Shown: positions 1-9,349 of the stretch, in pieces
Layout of the letters: every line of letters starts with the position of its first letter
How positions within the stretch are numbered: the stretch's first letter is position 1
NCBI RefSeq assembly: GCF_000718515.1
Contig: NZ_JNZS01000014.1
Coordinates: forward strand, 62,001 to 126,000
Length of the DNA stretch: 64,000 nucleotides
Source of the DNA: Micromonospora parva
GTDB lineage: Bacteria > Actinomycetota > Actinomycetes > Mycobacteriales > Micromonosporaceae
Direction: 5' to 3'
The notes under the pieces: model-generated
What the model was told of the DNA's origin: nothing
Databases searched by the model: none
Seen by the model: the letters and a program-made list of their open reading frames with translations, nothing else
Made by a program: the position numbers and the translations under genes

Positions 1-247
1 GTGAGGTGATCACGTGGTAGATCCGGGCGCCGATGATGCCCGCGGGCACCGCCCAGACGGCGATGTCGAGCACCGCGCCGGGCGCGACGCCGCGTTGCCG
101 CAGCCGACGCTCCGTCACCCAGCAGGCCAGCACGATGCCGGCGATGATGCAGAGCGCGTAGGCCCGGATCGGCACCGGCCCGAGCTGCCAGACCGCGGTG
201 CTGGGACTGGGCAGGGCCGCCTGGGGAGAGAGCGAGGCGAGGGTCAC
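1..247 (-). CDS. lgt: Prolipoprotein diacylglyceryl transferase, N-terminal part (runs off window)
   Basis: The reverse strand from a GTG at 247 reads [20 protein letters not shown], then a hydrophobic segment ([14 protein letters not shown]) and the family stretch around GARIYHVI. Lgt is the membrane enzyme that moves diacylglycerol from phosphatidylglycerol to the lipobox cysteine of prolipoproteins. Only about 82 residues are present; the rest lies beyond position 1. It lies downstream of trpA on the same strand, with the plus-strand Nudix gene in between. The GTG start follows from the absence of a better upstream start in frame. Confidence 0.85.
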   Translation of the reverse strand, partial: MTLASLSPQAALPSPSTAVWQLGPVPIRAYALCIIAGIVLACWVTERRLRQRGVAPGAVLDIAVWAVPAGIIGARIYHVITS

Positions 248-335
248 GGGTGCACACGCTACCGCTGCACACCCCCGCAGCGGCACCCCGGGCGGCGGGA
301 GCGCGCATCCCGATGACTTCTGGTTTGCACCGTCG

Positions 336-341
336 TAGGCT
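336..341 (+). promoter_or_regulatory. Putative leaderless -10 box (TAGGCT)
   Basis: TAGGCT fits the actinobacterial TAnnnT pattern and ends 8 nt before the ATG at 350, so transcription would begin at or next to the start codon. No convincing -35 was found. Confidence 0.4.
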
Positions 342-349
342 CTTTGTCC

Positions 350-1051
350 ATGAGCGCGCTCACCTGGGCGGTCGCCGCGGTCGTCACCGACGACACCGGT
401 CGGGTGCTGCTCTGTCAGCAGGGCCGGGGCACCCGCCGCTACGCGTTGCCCGGCGGGCGGCTGCGTCCGGCCGAGGGCCCGGTGCGGGCCGCCCTCCGGG
501 ACATCCGCGCGGAGACCGGCTGGGACATCGAACTGGTCGACCTGGTCGGCGTCTACCACCTTGCCGGCCCGGCCGGGGTGGCCGCCGCCGGACGCGCCGG
601 GCCGCTGCCGGACGTCCTCGCGCACGTGTTCCGGGCCCGCGCGGCCGGGGTCCGACCCGCCTGCGACCCACCGCCGGGCTGCCGGTTGTCCTGGCACTCC
701 CCCGACGCGCTGCCCGCGGTGGTCACCCCACTCACCCGGGCCGCCGTCACCGACGCGACCGCCGGCCGCTCCGGGGTGCTCCGCGACGTCCCCTGGGCAC
801 CCGACACCGCCGACCCCGCGTCACTCCCGGCGGCTCGGCCCGCCGAGGAGGGCCGGCCGCCAGCCGACCAGGGCACGCAGCCGCCGCGGACCAGCCAGGA
901 CAGGCAGTCGCCCGGGACCAGCCAGGACGGGCAGCGGCCCGGCACCGGCCAGGACGGGCAGCGGCCCGGCACCGGCCAGGACGGGCAGCCGGGGGCGGGG
1001 CAGCCGCCGGAGCAACGCGGCGAGGCCGCGAACCCGTCCCTGCACCCCTGA
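350..1051 (+). CDS. Nudix-fold protein with degenerate Nudix box and repetitive tail
   Basis: The first ~140 residues form a Nudix-like domain. The box aligns as G36-x5-E42-x7-R50-D51-I52-R53-A54-E55-T56-G57. The first catalytic Glu of REUxEE is Asp and the second is Ala, while E55 is kept. Nudix enzymes cleave NDP-X compounds with Mg2+; with these changes, activity is uncertain. From about residue 160 the tail is a low-complexity Pro/Gln/Gly region with a repeated unit of the GTGQDGQRP type. The ATG at 350 is preferred over a TTG at 344 because of the -10 box just upstream. The gene is convergent with trpA. Confidence 0.7.
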   Translation: MSALTWAVAAVVTDDTGRVLLCQQGRGTRRYALPGGRLRPAEGPVRAALRDIRAETGWDIELVDLVGVYHLAGPAGVAAAGRAGPLPDVLAHVFRARAAGVRPACDPPPGCRLSWHSPDALPAVVTPLTRAAVTDATAGRSGVLRDVPWAPDTADPASLPAARPAEEGRPPADQGTQPPRTSQDRQSPGTSQDGQRPGTGQDGQRPGTGQDGQPGAGQPPEQRGEAANPSLHP

Positions 1052-1140
1052 CAAGCAGCAACCGTTCCGAGCTTCGTCGCGTGCCCGCAGACACCTTCGC
1101 CGCCGCCTCATGCGAATGAGCGACAGGCAAAATGCCCCCA

Positions 1141-1162
1141 CGCGGCGCGGACGGCCGCCGCG
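1141..1162. terminator. Hairpin between convergent Nudix gene and trpA
   Basis: CGCGGCG and CGCCGCG form a perfect 7-bp stem around an 8-nt loop. There is no T tract, so it is only a candidate bidirectional terminator. Confidence 0.35.
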
Positions 1163-1189
1163 AGCGGCGAGGGGTCGTCGAGGGCGGGC

Positions 1190-1993
1190 TCAGCGGGTGG
1201 GGTTACGGACGCCCTCGGCCAGCTCGGCGCTGAGGGTACGCAGGGCGGCCAGCCCCTCCGCCTCGGTGGGCGCGTCGAGCAGGCACCGGATCAACGCGCT
1301 GCCCACGATCACCCCGTCGGCGTAACCGGCGACGGTGCCGGCCTGCGCGCCGGTGCCCACACCAAGGCCGACACCGACCGGCAGGTCGGTCACCGCGCGG
1401 GCCCGCGACACCAGCGTCGGGGCGGCGTCGGAGGTACGCGCCCGCGCACCGGTCACCCCCATCACGGCGGTCGCGTAGACGAAGCCGCGGCAGTGCCGCA
1501 CCGTCATCGCCAGCCGGGCGTCAGTGGACGACGGCGAGATCAGGAACGTGCGGTCCAAACCGTGCGCGTCCGAGGCGGCCAGCCACTCGTCGGCCTCGTC
1601 GGGGATGAGGTCCGGGGTGACCAGGCCGGTGCCGCCGGCCGAGGCGAGGTCACGGGCGAAGACGTCCACGCCGTACCGCTCGACCGGGTTCCAGTAGGTC
1701 ATGGTGACCACCGGGGCACCGGTCGCCGCCACCGCCTCGATGATGCGCATCGTGTCCGCGGTGCGTACGCCCCCGGCCAGCGCGATGTCACTGGCCCGCT
1801 GGATCACCGGACCGTCCATCACCGGGTCGGAGTAGGGGATCTCCACCTCGATGACGTCGACGCCGGCCTCGACCATGGCGGTCATCGCGGCGATGCTGCC
1901 CTCGACGGTCGGGAACCCGGCCGGCATGCAGCCGACCAGCAGTGCCCGTCCGTCGGCGCGGGCCTTGTCGAAGGCCACCCCGATCCGGCTCAT
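1190..1993 (-). CDS. trpA: Tryptophan synthase alpha chain
   Basis: 267 aa. It cleaves indole-3-glycerol phosphate to indole and glyceraldehyde 3-phosphate and hands indole to TrpB in the alpha2-beta2 complex. The active-site stretch EVEIPYSDPVMDG keeps E49 and D60 at the same numbers as the E. coli enzyme. Later phosphate-binding stretches (GVTGAR, GVGLGVGTGAQ) are typical. The ATG at 1993 is one base from the trpB stop, so the two are translationally linked. A longer in-frame reading upstream only shadows trpB. Confidence 0.97.
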   Translation of the reverse strand: MSRIGVAFDKARADGRALLVGCMPAGFPTVEGSIAAMTAMVEAGVDVIEVEIPYSDPVMDGPVIQRASDIALAGGVRTADTMRIIEAVAATGAPVVTMTYWNPVERYGVDVFARDLASAGGTGLVTPDLIPDEADEWLAASDAHGLDRTFLISPSSTDARLAMTVRHCRGFVYATAVMGVTGARARTSDAAPTLVSRARAVTDLPVGVGLGVGTGAQAGTVAGYADGVIVGSALIRCLLDAPTEAEGLAALRTLSAELAEGVRNPTR

Positions 1994-1994
1994 C

Positions 1995-3233
1995 TCACCG
2001 CTCCTTGTCGAGGATGCCGAAGTAGTCGCCGGCGGTGTGCACGTCCTTGTCGCCCCGCCCGGACAGGTTGACCACGATGGTGGGCTCCCGGCCCAGCTCG
2101 GCGGCGAGCTTCGGGGCCAGCGCGACGGTGCCGGCGAGCGCGTGGGCGCTCTCGATCGCCGGGATGATGCCCTCGGTGCGGCAGAGGAGCTCGAAGGCGG
2201 CCATCGCCTCGTCGTCGGTGACCGGCAGGTAGCTCGCCCGGCCGGTGTCGTGCAGCCACGCGTGCTCCGGCCCGACACCGGGGTAGTCCAGGCCGGCGGA
2301 GATCGAATGCGACTCCAGGGTCTGCCCGTCGGCGTCCTGCAGCACGAAGGTGCGGGTGCCGTGCAGCACCCCGGCGGACCCGCCGGTGATGCTCGCCGCG
2401 TGCCGGCCGGTGGCCACCCCGTCGCCGCCGGCTTCGAAGCCGTACAGCCGCACCGCCTGATCACCCACGAACGCGTGGAAGATGCCGAGCGCGTTGGAGC
2501 CGCCGCCGACGCAGGCGGTGACGGCGTCCGGCAGCCCACCGGTGAGGTCCAGGCACTGCTGGCGGGCCTCGTCACCGATACCCCGGACGAAGTCGCGCAC
2601 CATCGCCGGGAACGGGTGCGGGCCCGCGGCGGTGCCGATCAGGTAGTGCGTCTCGTCGACGTTGGCCACCCAGTCGCGCATCGCCTCGTTCATCGCGTCC
2701 TTGAGGGTGCGCGAACCATTGGTGACCGGAACGACCGTCGCGCCGAGCATCCGCATCCGGGCCACGTTGAGCGCCTGCCGCTCGGTGTCGACCTCGCCCA
2801 TGTAGACCACGCACTCGAGGTCGAACAGGGCGGCGGCGGTCGCGGTGGCGACACCGTGCTGACCGGCACCGGTCTCCGCGATCACCCGGGTCTTGCCCAT
2901 CCGCTTGGTGAGCAGCGCCTGGCCGAGCACGTTGCGCACCTTGTGCGCGCCCGTGTGGTTGAGGTCCTCGCGCTTGAGCAGCACCCGCGCGCCGACCTTC
3001 GCCGAGAACCGCCGGGCCTCGTAGAGCAGCGACGGTGTGCCGGCGTAGTCGCGCAGCAGCGCGCCGAACTCGGCCCGGAAGGACTCGTCCGCCATCGCCG
3101 TACGCCACGCCCCGTCGAGCTCGTCCAACGCGGCCACCAGGGCCTCGGGAACGAACCGGCCGCCGAAGCGGCCGAAGTGACCGGCGGAGTCGGGCTGCGG
3201 GCCGGCCACCGGGGCCAGCGCGTCGGCGCTCAT
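1995..3233 (-). CDS. trpB: Tryptophan synthase beta chain
   Basis: 412 aa. PLP enzyme that condenses indole with L-serine to tryptophan. The PLP lysine is K98 in [10 protein letters not shown], and the phosphate-binding loop GGGSNALG is present, as is the [10 protein letters not shown] opening. Length is normal for TrpB1. It lies between trpC (38 bp upstream) and trpA (1 bp downstream), probably in one transcript. Confidence 0.98.
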   Translation of the reverse strand: MSADALAPVAGPQPDSAGHFGRFGGRFVPEALVAALDELDGAWRTAMADESFRAEFGALLRDYAGTPSLLYEARRFSAKVGARVLLKREDLNHTGAHKVRNVLGQALLTKRMGKTRVIAETGAGQHGVATATAAALFDLECVVYMGEVDTERQALNVARMRMLGATVVPVTNGSRTLKDAMNEAMRDWVANVDETHYLIGTAAGPHPFPAMVRDFVRGIGDEARQQCLDLTGGLPDAVTACVGGGSNALGIFHAFVGDQAVRLYGFEAGGDGVATGRHAASITGGSAGVLHGTRTFVLQDADGQTLESHSISAGLDYPGVGPEHAWLHDTGRASYLPVTDDEAMAAFELLCRTEGIIPAIESAHALAGTVALAPKLAAELGREPTIVVNLSGRGDKDVHTAGDYFGILDKER

Positions 3234-3271
3234 CGGGAATCCTCTCGGTGGTACGTCAGGTCGGCGCGGGG

Positions 3272-4135
3272 TCAGCGCACCGGCCGGGGCGTTGCCGGGT
3301 GGTTGCCGGCGTTGACCAACTCGGCGACCGCCTCGCGGGGGCTCTTCTGAGTGACCAGGCCCTCGCCCACGAGGACCGCGTCGGCGCCCGCGGAGGCGTA
3401 CCGGATCAGGTCGTGCGGGCCACGAACGCCGGATTCGGCGATCTTGACGACGCTGCTGGGCAGACCGGGCGCGATCCGCTCGAACACCGACCGGTCAACC
3501 TCCAGGGTACGCAGGTCACGGGCGTTGACCCCGATCACCTGCGCGCCGGCCTCCAGCGCGCGGTCGGCCTCCTCCTCGTCGTGCACCTCGACCAGAGCGG
3601 TCATGCCCAGCGACTCGATCCGCTCCAGCAGACCCATCAGGACGTTCTGCTCGAGTGCGGCGACGATCAGCAGGACCAGGTCGGCGCCGTGCGCGCGGGC
3701 CTCGTGGATCTGATAGCTGGAGACCACGAAGTCCTTGCGCAGCACCGGCACGGTGACCGCGGCACGGACCGCCGCCAGGTCGTCCAACGAACCGCCGAAC
3801 CAGCGCCCCTCGGTCAGCACGCTGATCGCCCGCGCCCCACCGGCCGCGTAGTCGACGGCGAGATCGGCCGGATCGGCGATCTCGGCCAGCCGGCCCTTGG
3901 ACGGCGACGAACGCTTCACCTCGGCGATCACGGCCACGCCGGGCTTACGCAGCGCCGCGTACGCGTCCATGGGCGGCGGCGCCGCCGCTGCCAGTTCACG
4001 GATCCGCTCCAGCGGAACCTGCTCCTGGCGTCGGGCGACGTCTTCACGCACGCCGGCCAGAATCTCGTCGAGCACGCTTACGGACGCTGCCTGGCCGGCC
4101 TCGTCCCCCTCCGCGTGCGCATGCTCAGCAGTCAC
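3272..4135 (-). CDS. trpC: Indole-3-glycerol phosphate synthase
   Basis: TIM-barrel enzyme of tryptophan synthesis that decarboxylates and closes CdRP to indole-3-glycerol phosphate. Family motifs are [36 protein letters not shown] and IAESGV. I place the start at a GTG (4135) because GGAGAGGGGAG lies 7 nt upstream. An ATG at 4162 is in frame and sits 6 nt after a TAGCAT box, so a leaderless form nine residues longer is possible. A later GTG (VLDEIL...) would match the usual family N-terminus but has no ribosome-binding site. First gene of trpC-trpB-trpA. Confidence 0.95.
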   Translation of the reverse strand: MTAEHAHAEGDEAGQAASVSVLDEILAGVREDVARRQEQVPLERIRELAAAAPPPMDAYAALRKPGVAVIAEVKRSSPSKGRLAEIADPADLAVDYAAGGARAISVLTEGRWFGGSLDDLAAVRAAVTVPVLRKDFVVSSYQIHEARAHGADLVLLIVAALEQNVLMGLLERIESLGMTALVEVHDEEEADRALEAGAQVIGVNARDLRTLEVDRSVFERIAPGLPSSVVKIAESGVRGPHDLIRYASAGADAVLVGEGLVTQKSPREAVAELVNAGNHPATPRPVR

Positions 4136-4168
4136 GAACGGACTCCCCTCTCCGGGCGTCATGGGCCG

Positions 4169-4174
4169 ATGCTA
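4169..4174 (-). promoter_or_regulatory. Putative -10 box of trpCBA (TAGCAT)
   Basis: On the minus strand TAGCAT is followed by 6 nt and then an ATG at 4162. If transcription starts there, the short leader still contains the GGAGAGGGGAG site used by the GTG at 4135. No Trp-rich leader peptide or attenuator was seen. Confidence 0.4.
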
Positions 4175-4551
4175 GGGGCAGCCGACCGACGCCGGACGCC
4201 GGGGGTATGGCGCTGCTCACGAAAAGGGCTGCGGCATAATGGCCGACCTGCCGTGAATGGGTTGTCACGCAGCGCCACCTCCGGTATCGACCACCGTCAC
4301 GCGGTAGGGAGCCTGACGGCCGCAGTCGGACCGGGCCGATCCATCGATCATGCCACCAGTTGCCGCCCGCCGCCCGACGGCAACGATATCGATCGATGCT
4401 GTGAGCAAGCTCAAGGCCGAACGGCCGGTCCCAGGTCACGACCGAGGCGGGACAGTTGACCGGGCGGTCACCCCGGCGAAACGTCGACGGGCCAGCATCG
4501 TCCTCGGGCAGACTCGATGGCGCGCCTGCCCCACGCCACAACTCCTCGTGC
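4175..4551. other. Intergenic region between trpC and a small plus-strand gene
   Basis: About 380 bp without a convincing ORF. It should hold the trpC promoter on the minus strand and the promoter of the small plus-strand gene. A TTGACC (4455-4460) resembles a -35 element on plus, but no matching -10 was found. No strong hairpin was seen. Confidence 0.4.
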
Positions 4552-4560
4552 GAGGTGACC

Positions 4561-4830
4561 ATGAGCATTTCCGAACCGCACCCGACCATCGGACTGACCA
4601 CCATCTCGCGGACGGTCGCGTCACTCGCCGTCGGGGTCGTGCACACCGTGGAACGGGCCGTGGTGGGCGAGGCACGGATGCGGACGGCACGGGGCAACGC
4701 CTGGGAGGCGGTCTGCGCCGACCGGGCCCGCGCCGACCAGCGCGCGGAACTCAACCGCCTGGTCGCCGAACTGACCGCCGCCCGCGCCGCGAGTCGCCGC
4801 GCCGAGTGGGAGCGCCAGCCGGTCGGCTGA
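4561..4830 (+). CDS. Small hypothetical protein
   Basis: 89 aa from an ATG preceded by GAGGTGACC. I do not recognise the family. The first ~35 residues are mildly hydrophobic (ISRTVASLAVGVVHTVERAVVGEA); the rest is Ala/Arg/Glu-rich and likely helical, possibly a short coiled coil. It is the only plus-strand gene inside the trp region and separates trpC from the Trp-associated membrane protein. The ribosome-binding site and codon usage support it as real. Confidence 0.55.
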   Translation: MSISEPHPTIGLTTISRTVASLAVGVVHTVERAVVGEARMRTARGNAWEAVCADRARADQRAELNRLVAELTAARAASRRAEWERQPVG

Positions 4831-4857
4831 CAGCCGCCGACCGCCGCGCCCACCGCG

Positions 4858-5445
4858 TCAGTCGGCCGTCGGATCCTCGCCCCGGTCCAGCGCGTCCCAC
4901 GCCTCGGTGGTCCGCCGCCCCGCCAACGGGGTCGACGACCCGGCCGGGTCACCCTGCGCCGACGCCGCCTGCGCAGTGGTCCGCGCCGGACGTTCGTACC
5001 GGGCGCCCATCGCCGGCCACTCACCGCCCCGCAACGCCGTCCACCAGCCGCCCACCGCGGCCAGCAGACCGCCCAGCAGGCAGAGCGCCGGCCACTGCCG
5101 GCTCACCGCGCCGCCCACGTCGGCCACCAGCCCGTACCCGCCGCCGGCCACCACGGCCAGGCCGAGCACGCCGAGCAGCACACCCAGTGCCCGCCGCAGG
5201 CGGCCCCGGGTGGCCAGCACCGCACCACCCCCGGCCAGGGTCACCAGCGCCAACGCCGGCAGCCAGGGCAGCAGACTCGCACCGCTGCGCGTGTCGCGCA
5301 CCGGCGGCAGCGGCGCCGGACGTACCGACAACTCGACCGACCAACTCCGCGTGGCCGCCCACAGCGCCAGGCCCGCGCCGGCCAGGCAGAGCAGCACGGC
5401 GTACGTCAACGCCCGCCGGCCCACGACGGCCCGCTCCCCACTCAC
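4858..5445 (-). CDS. Trp biosynthesis-associated membrane protein (TIGR02234-like)
   Basis: 195 aa with four predicted membrane segments near residues 12-31, 55-75, 82-104 and 112-132, and a polar tail. An opening WSVELS stretch after the first helix and the position beside trpE fit the actinobacterial family named for its place in trp operons; its function is unknown. The GTG start at 5445 has AAAGG 8 nt upstream, supplied by the end of a 54-bp repeat that links it to trpE. An upstream extension of the frame is repeat sequence and was not used. Confidence 0.8.
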   Translation of the reverse strand: MSGERAVVGRRALTYAVLLCLAGAGLALWAATRSWSVELSVRPAPLPPVRDTRSGASLLPWLPALALVTLAGGGAVLATRGRLRRALGVLLGVLGLAVVAGGGYGLVADVGGAVSRQWPALCLLGGLLAAVGGWWTALRGGEWPAMGARYERPARTTAQAASAQGDPAGSSTPLAGRRTTEAWDALDRGEDPTAD

Positions 5446-5452
5446 TGAGTCT

Positions 5453-5506
5453 GCCTTTCGTTCGCGACTGCGGGGCTCCGCTGCGCTGCACTCCTCGCGC
5501 TCACCG
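5453..5506 (-). repeat. Operon-joint repeat, copy 1 (trpE to membrane protein)
   Basis: A 54-bp element read on minus as CGGTGAGCGCGAGGAGTGCA...GAACGAAAGGC. The TGA near its 5' end is the trpE stop codon, and the AAAGG at its 3' end is the ribosome-binding site of the next gene. It differs by one base (G for T in CGCTGCGC) from the two copies near 13.55 kb. Confidence 0.85.
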
Positions 5507-7054
5507 AGCGGGCCGGAGGGTCTCGGCGGCCGCGATCGCGGCCAGCACGGCCGCTGCCTTGTTCCGCGTCTCCTGATCCTCGGCGGCCGGGTCCGAGTCG
5601 GCGACCACACCCGCCCCGGCCTGCACGTAGGCGCGGCCGTCGCGGATCAGCGCGGTCCGGATGGCGATCGCCATGTCCAGGTCGCCGCCGAAGCCGAAAT
5701 AGCCGACGGTGCCGCCGTAGAGACCACGACGAACCGGCTCCAACTCCTCGATGATCTCCATGGCGCGCACCTTGGGTGCCCCGGAGAGCGTGCCGGCCGG
5801 GAAGGTCGCCGCCAACGCGTCGAAGGCGCTCTGGTCGTCACGCAACGTGCCGGTGACGGTGGAGACGATGTGCATGACGTGGCTGTACCGCTCGATGGTC
5901 GCGAACTCGGGCACCTCCACGCTGCCGGGCTGGCAGACCCGCCCCAGATCGTTGCGGCCGAGGTCGACCAGCATCACGTGCTCGGCCCGTTCCTTCGGGT
6001 CCGCGAGCAGCTCGGCGGCGAGCGCCGCGTCGGCGGCGGGGGTGCCACCTCGTGGCCGGGTGCCGGCGATCGGGTGCAGCAACGCCCGGCGCCGCCCGTC
6101 CGCGCCGCCGGTGACCTTCAGGTGCGCCTCCGGAGACGAGCCGACGATGTCGAACCCGTCGAAGCGCAACAGGTACATGTACGGGCTGGGGTTGCTGGTG
6201 CGCAGCACCCGGTAGACGTCCAGCGGGTCGGCGTGGGTCGTCCGCTCGAAACGCTGGGAGAGCACGATCTGGAAGCACTCACCGGCCCGGATCGCCTCCT
6301 TGGCCGCCTCCACCGCCTTCGGGTAGCCGCCCTCCGGCGTACGGCAGAGCACCTCTCCGGCCGGCGGACGCTCGACGGTGGAGATCATCGGCGGGATGGG
6401 CCGGGACAACGCCGTGGTCATGGCGTCCAACCGGCCCACCGCGTGGTGGTAGGCGGCGGCGACCTGCGGGGCGCGGTCCGGGGCGTCCAACGGCGGCAGC
6501 ACCGCGTTGGCGACCAGGATCGCCGAGCCGTCGTAGTGGTCGAGCACCACCAGGTCGGTGGCGAGCATCATGCCCACCATCGGAACGCCCAGGTCGTCCT
6601 CGGTCAGCTCGGGCAACCGCTCGAACCGCCGGATCAGGTCGTAGCCGAGGTAGCCGACCATGCCCCCGGTCAACGGCGGCAGACCGTCGGACGGGTCCCC
6701 GACCGGCCCGGCCAGCGCCGCGACCGTCTCCCGCAACATCCGCACCGGGTCACCCTCGGTGGGCAGCCCGCTCGGCGGCTGGCCGAGCCAGGTCGCCACG
6801 CCGTCGCGTTCGATCAGGGTGGCGCTGCTGCGTACCCCGATGAACGAGTACCGCGACCAGGCCATCCCGGCCGAACCGACGCCCTGCTCAGCCGATTCCA
6901 ACAGGAACGTGCCCGGCCCACCGGCCAGCTTGCGGTAGACGCCGACCGGGGTCTCCGCGTCGGCCAGCAGCCGCCGGGTCACCGGCACCACCCGCCACTC
7001 GGCGGCCAACGCGGTGAAAGTGGCCAGGTCAGGGCTGAGCGAGCCGTCGGTCAT
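5501..7054 (-). CDS. trpE: Anthranilate synthase component I
   Basis: 517 aa. Converts chorismate to anthranilate, using ammonia from a TrpG glutaminase that is not in this window. Chorismate-enzyme motifs are intact: [63 protein letters not shown] and YGGTVGYF. The region LLESAE near residues 50-55 matches the usual tryptophan feedback site (LLES). Its ATG overlaps the hisI stop by 4 bp, and a 54-bp repeat follows its stop. Confidence 0.97.
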   Translation of the reverse strand: MTDGSLSPDLATFTALAAEWRVVPVTRRLLADAETPVGVYRKLAGGPGTFLLESAEQGVGSAGMAWSRYSFIGVRSSATLIERDGVATWLGQPPSGLPTEGDPVRMLRETVAALAGPVGDPSDGLPPLTGGMVGYLGYDLIRRFERLPELTEDDLGVPMVGMMLATDLVVLDHYDGSAILVANAVLPPLDAPDRAPQVAAAYHHAVGRLDAMTTALSRPIPPMISTVERPPAGEVLCRTPEGGYPKAVEAAKEAIRAGECFQIVLSQRFERTTHADPLDVYRVLRTSNPSPYMYLLRFDGFDIVGSSPEAHLKVTGGADGRRRALLHPIAGTRPRGGTPAADAALAAELLADPKERAEHVMLVDLGRNDLGRVCQPGSVEVPEFATIERYSHVMHIVSTVTGTLRDDQSAFDALAATFPAGTLSGAPKVRAMEIIEELEPVRRGLYGGTVGYFGFGGDLDMAIAIRTALIRDGRAYVQAGAGVVADSDPAAEDQETRNKAAAVLAAIAAAETLRPAR

Positions 7055-8415
7055 GAGTGCGCCTCCGTCCCGGTGACGGGCAGCTCGGTGAAGAAGCAGG
7101 TCCGGTGGCCGGTGTGGCAGGCCGCGCCGACCTGGTCCACGCTCACCAGCAGCGCGTCCCCGTCGCAGTCCAGGGCGACCGACCGCACGTACTGGTGGTG
7201 CCCTGAGGTGGCGCCCTTGACCCAGTATTCGCGTCGGCTGCGCGACCAGTAGGTGGCCCGGCCGGTGGTCAGGGTGCGGTGCAAGGCCTCGTCGTCCATC
7301 CAGGCGACCATCAGCACCTCACCGGAGTCGTGCGCGCGCACCACGGCGGCGACCAGACCGTCGGCGGTGCGGCGCAGCTGGGCCGCGATGGCCGGGTCGA
7401 GCCGGGAGGGGCGCGCCGGCGCGGGCGCGGCCAGCTCGTTCGGGTCGCTGGGTACGCCGGTCACCGGCGGGTCAGGTACGGGCACAGTGAGCAATTCTCC
7501 CGCACGCGGCGCGGGCACCGCCGACCGCTCCCGCCAGGGCTGCGGCGAGGGCCCCGAGGGCCGGGTCTGCGGCGGGGACGAGGGCTGCGGCGCGGGCCCC
7601 GCCGGCCGGGCCAACTGGGCGACGTAGCGATCCAACCGGCCGTCGACCAGGGCGGCGGCCAGGTCCGCGCCAGCCGTGTCGGCGATCTCCTCGGCGTACG
7701 GCCGGATCAACGGCAGGGTGCCGGCGACCAACCGGACGGCGGCGGCCCAGAGCTGCCCGGTAGCGCCCGGGCGCAGCCCGAGGCAGAGCAGCATGTCCGA
7801 CCGGTAGCCCGGTGGGGTCACCGGCAGTTCCAGGGCCGCCGCGAAGGCCGCCCGGCGGGAGTGGACCCGCACGGACGGGTTGGCCGGGCGGAGCACCGAG
7901 GGACAGAGCCGCGCCAGGTCGGCGACGGCGAGCCGGACCCCGAGGCGGTCGTTGGCCGCGCGGGCGGCGGCGGCCTTACCCAGCGTGGCGATCATCTCTT
8001 CCAGCCGGGGTGGCTCGGCGGGCTGGCACAGCACTGGCAGGTCGATCCGGGGCCGCCAGTGCGGGTCGGCCCAGAGCAGCCGCGCCGGCGCGGTGACCGG
8101 TAGCCCGAACGCCCAGTCGGCCGGTTCGCCGAGGCGGTGCACCCAGGACCGGACGTCACGGGCGGCCACCGAGACGTGGGTGAGCTGGCCTGCGGACTCG
8201 GCCAGGTAGGCCCGGCGGGCCGCGTACGGGGCGCCGCCGACCAGCACGTCCAGGTCGACGTCGCTGTGCGCGGTGGCGGCGCGGCGGGCGTGGCTGCCGC
8301 GCAACAGGATGCCGACGACCGGCCGCTCGGCGGCCTGCCGCAACCGCGCGGCCCAATCCTCGAGAAAACCGCTATCCGGTAACGGAGCGTGACCCACGGC
8401 GCCATCGTGCCGCAC
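7051..8415 (-). CDS. hisI: Nucleotidyltransferase-like domain fused to phosphoribosyl-AMP cyclohydrolase
   Basis: 454 aa in one uninterrupted frame. Residues ~310-345 begin a complete HisI domain: [57 protein letters not shown], and the metal-binding set D416, C417, D418, D420, C433 and C440. HisI opens the ring of PR-AMP in histidine synthesis. Residues ~30-140 carry the nucleotidyltransferase signature G40-S41...D52-x-D54, followed by a helical region (to ~270) and a Pro-rich linker. No internal start with a ribosome-binding site is evident, but a GTG in the linker could start a free HisI. The GTG at 8415 is the longest start; another GTG lies six codons on. It overlaps trpE by 4 bp. Confidence 0.85.
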   Translation of the reverse strand: MRHDGAVGHAPLPDSGFLEDWAARLRQAAERPVVGILLRGSHARRAATAHSDVDLDVLVGGAPYAARRAYLAESAGQLTHVSVAARDVRSWVHRLGEPADWAFGLPVTAPARLLWADPHWRPRIDLPVLCQPAEPPRLEEMIATLGKAAAARAANDRLGVRLAVADLARLCPSVLRPANPSVRVHSRRAAFAAALELPVTPPGYRSDMLLCLGLRPGATGQLWAAAVRLVAGTLPLIRPYAEEIADTAGADLAAALVDGRLDRYVAQLARPAGPAPQPSSPPQTRPSGPSPQPWRERSAVPAPRAGELLTVPVPDPPVTGVPSDPNELAAPAPARPSRLDPAIAAQLRRTADGLVAAVVRAHDSGEVLMVAWMDDEALHRTLTTGRATYWSRSRREYWVKGATSGHHQYVRSVALDCDGDALLVSVDQVGAACHTGHRTCFFTELPVTGTEAHS

Positions 8416-8525
8416 GTCCGATCGGTGCGCAATGCCCGTTGGCGGACTTCGTGTCCGGTCCGGAGCTTACTGCCCGTTCTCGCACTGGGCGCAACGGTCG
8501 GCGCCCAGTTGTCGATTCCGGGCCG

Positions 8526-8566
8526 TTGCGTGCGGCGCGGTATTTCATCTAGCGTTGAGTTCAACA
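8526..8566 (+). promoter_or_regulatory. Promoter with palindrome, candidate TetR operator
   Basis: TTGCGT (8526-8531) and TAGCGT (8550-8555) are 18 bp apart and resemble -35 and -10 boxes for the ABC-2 operon. The inverted repeat GTTGAGTTCAAC (8554-8565, arms GTTGA/TCAAC) covers the expected transcription start. The TetR protein encoded third in the operon is the obvious candidate ligand. Confidence 0.5.
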
Positions 8567-8593
8567 GGTGATGAGTTTCTGTGGAGGTGTGCG

Positions 8594-9349
8594 ATGGACG
8601 ATGCGATAGCCGTCCGGGACCTGGTCGTCGACCGGGGTGGGCGGCGGGTGCTGGACGGCATCAGCTGCCGGGTGCCGCGCGGCGCGGTCACCGGGCTGCT
8701 CGGCCCCAGTGGCAGCGGCAAGACCACCTTCATGCGCGCGGTGGTCGGGGTGCAGGTGGTCGCCAGCGGGACGGTCACCGTGCTCGGCCAACCGGCGGGC
8801 ACTCCCGCGCTGCGACACCGGGTGGGCTACCTGACCCAGGCGCCGAGCGTCTACGCCGACCTGACCGTCCGGGAGAACGCCCGCTACTTCGCGACCCTGT
8901 ACGGGCGTGGGCGCGCCGAGGCCGATCGGGCGATCAGCGATGTCGGGCTGGCCGAGGCGGCCGGTCAGCTGGTCGGCACCCTCTCCGGCGGTCAACGCAG
9001 CCGAGCCTCGTTGGCGTGCGCCCTGGTCGGGGAGCCGGAGCTGGTCATCCTCGACGAGCCGACCGTCGGTCAGGACCCGGTGCTGCGCGCCGACCTGTGG
9101 GCCCGGTTCCACGCGATGGCCGCCGCCGGCACCACCCTGCTGGTGTCCAGCCACGTGATGGACGAGGCGGCCCGGTGCGACCGCCTGCTGCTGATCCGTC
9201 AGGGGCGGTTGATCGCCGACGACAGCCCGGCCGCGATCCGCGCCGCCGCCGGTGTGGACGACCTCGACGAGGCGTTCCTGCGGCTCATCCGGGCCGGCGA
9301 GGCCGCCTCCACCAGCACCGACGCGACCGCCGCACGGGAGACAGCATGA
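8594..9349 (+). CDS. ABC transporter ATP-binding protein (ABC-2 type, drug/lipid export)
   Basis: 251 aa nucleotide-binding domain. Walker A is GPSGSGKTT, the Q-loop is TQAPSVYADLT, the signature is LSGGQRSR, Walker B is LVILDEP with the catalytic Glu, and the switch His is in SSHVMDEA. This is the DrrA-like class that pairs with an ABC-2 permease to export drugs or lipids; the substrate cannot be told. GGAGGTG lies 4 nt before the ATG. The stop overlaps the permease start (ATGA). Confidence 0.93.
   Translation: MDDAIAVRDLVVDRGGRRVLDGISCRVPRGAVTGLLGPSGSGKTTFMRAVVGVQVVASGTVTVLGQPAGTPALRHRVGYLTQAPSVYADLTVRENARYFATLYGRGRAEADRAISDVGLAEAAGQLVGTLSGGQRSRASLACALVGEPELVILDEPTVGQDPVLRADLWARFHAMAAAGTTLLVSSHVMDEAARCDRLLLIRQGRLIADDSPAAIRAAAGVDDLDEAFLRLIRAGEAASTSTDATAARETA

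Noticed and set aside
1851..3350. Long plus-strand frame antisense to trpB
   Set aside because: trpB is fully supported on minus; the plus frame lacks a ribosome-binding site and domain.
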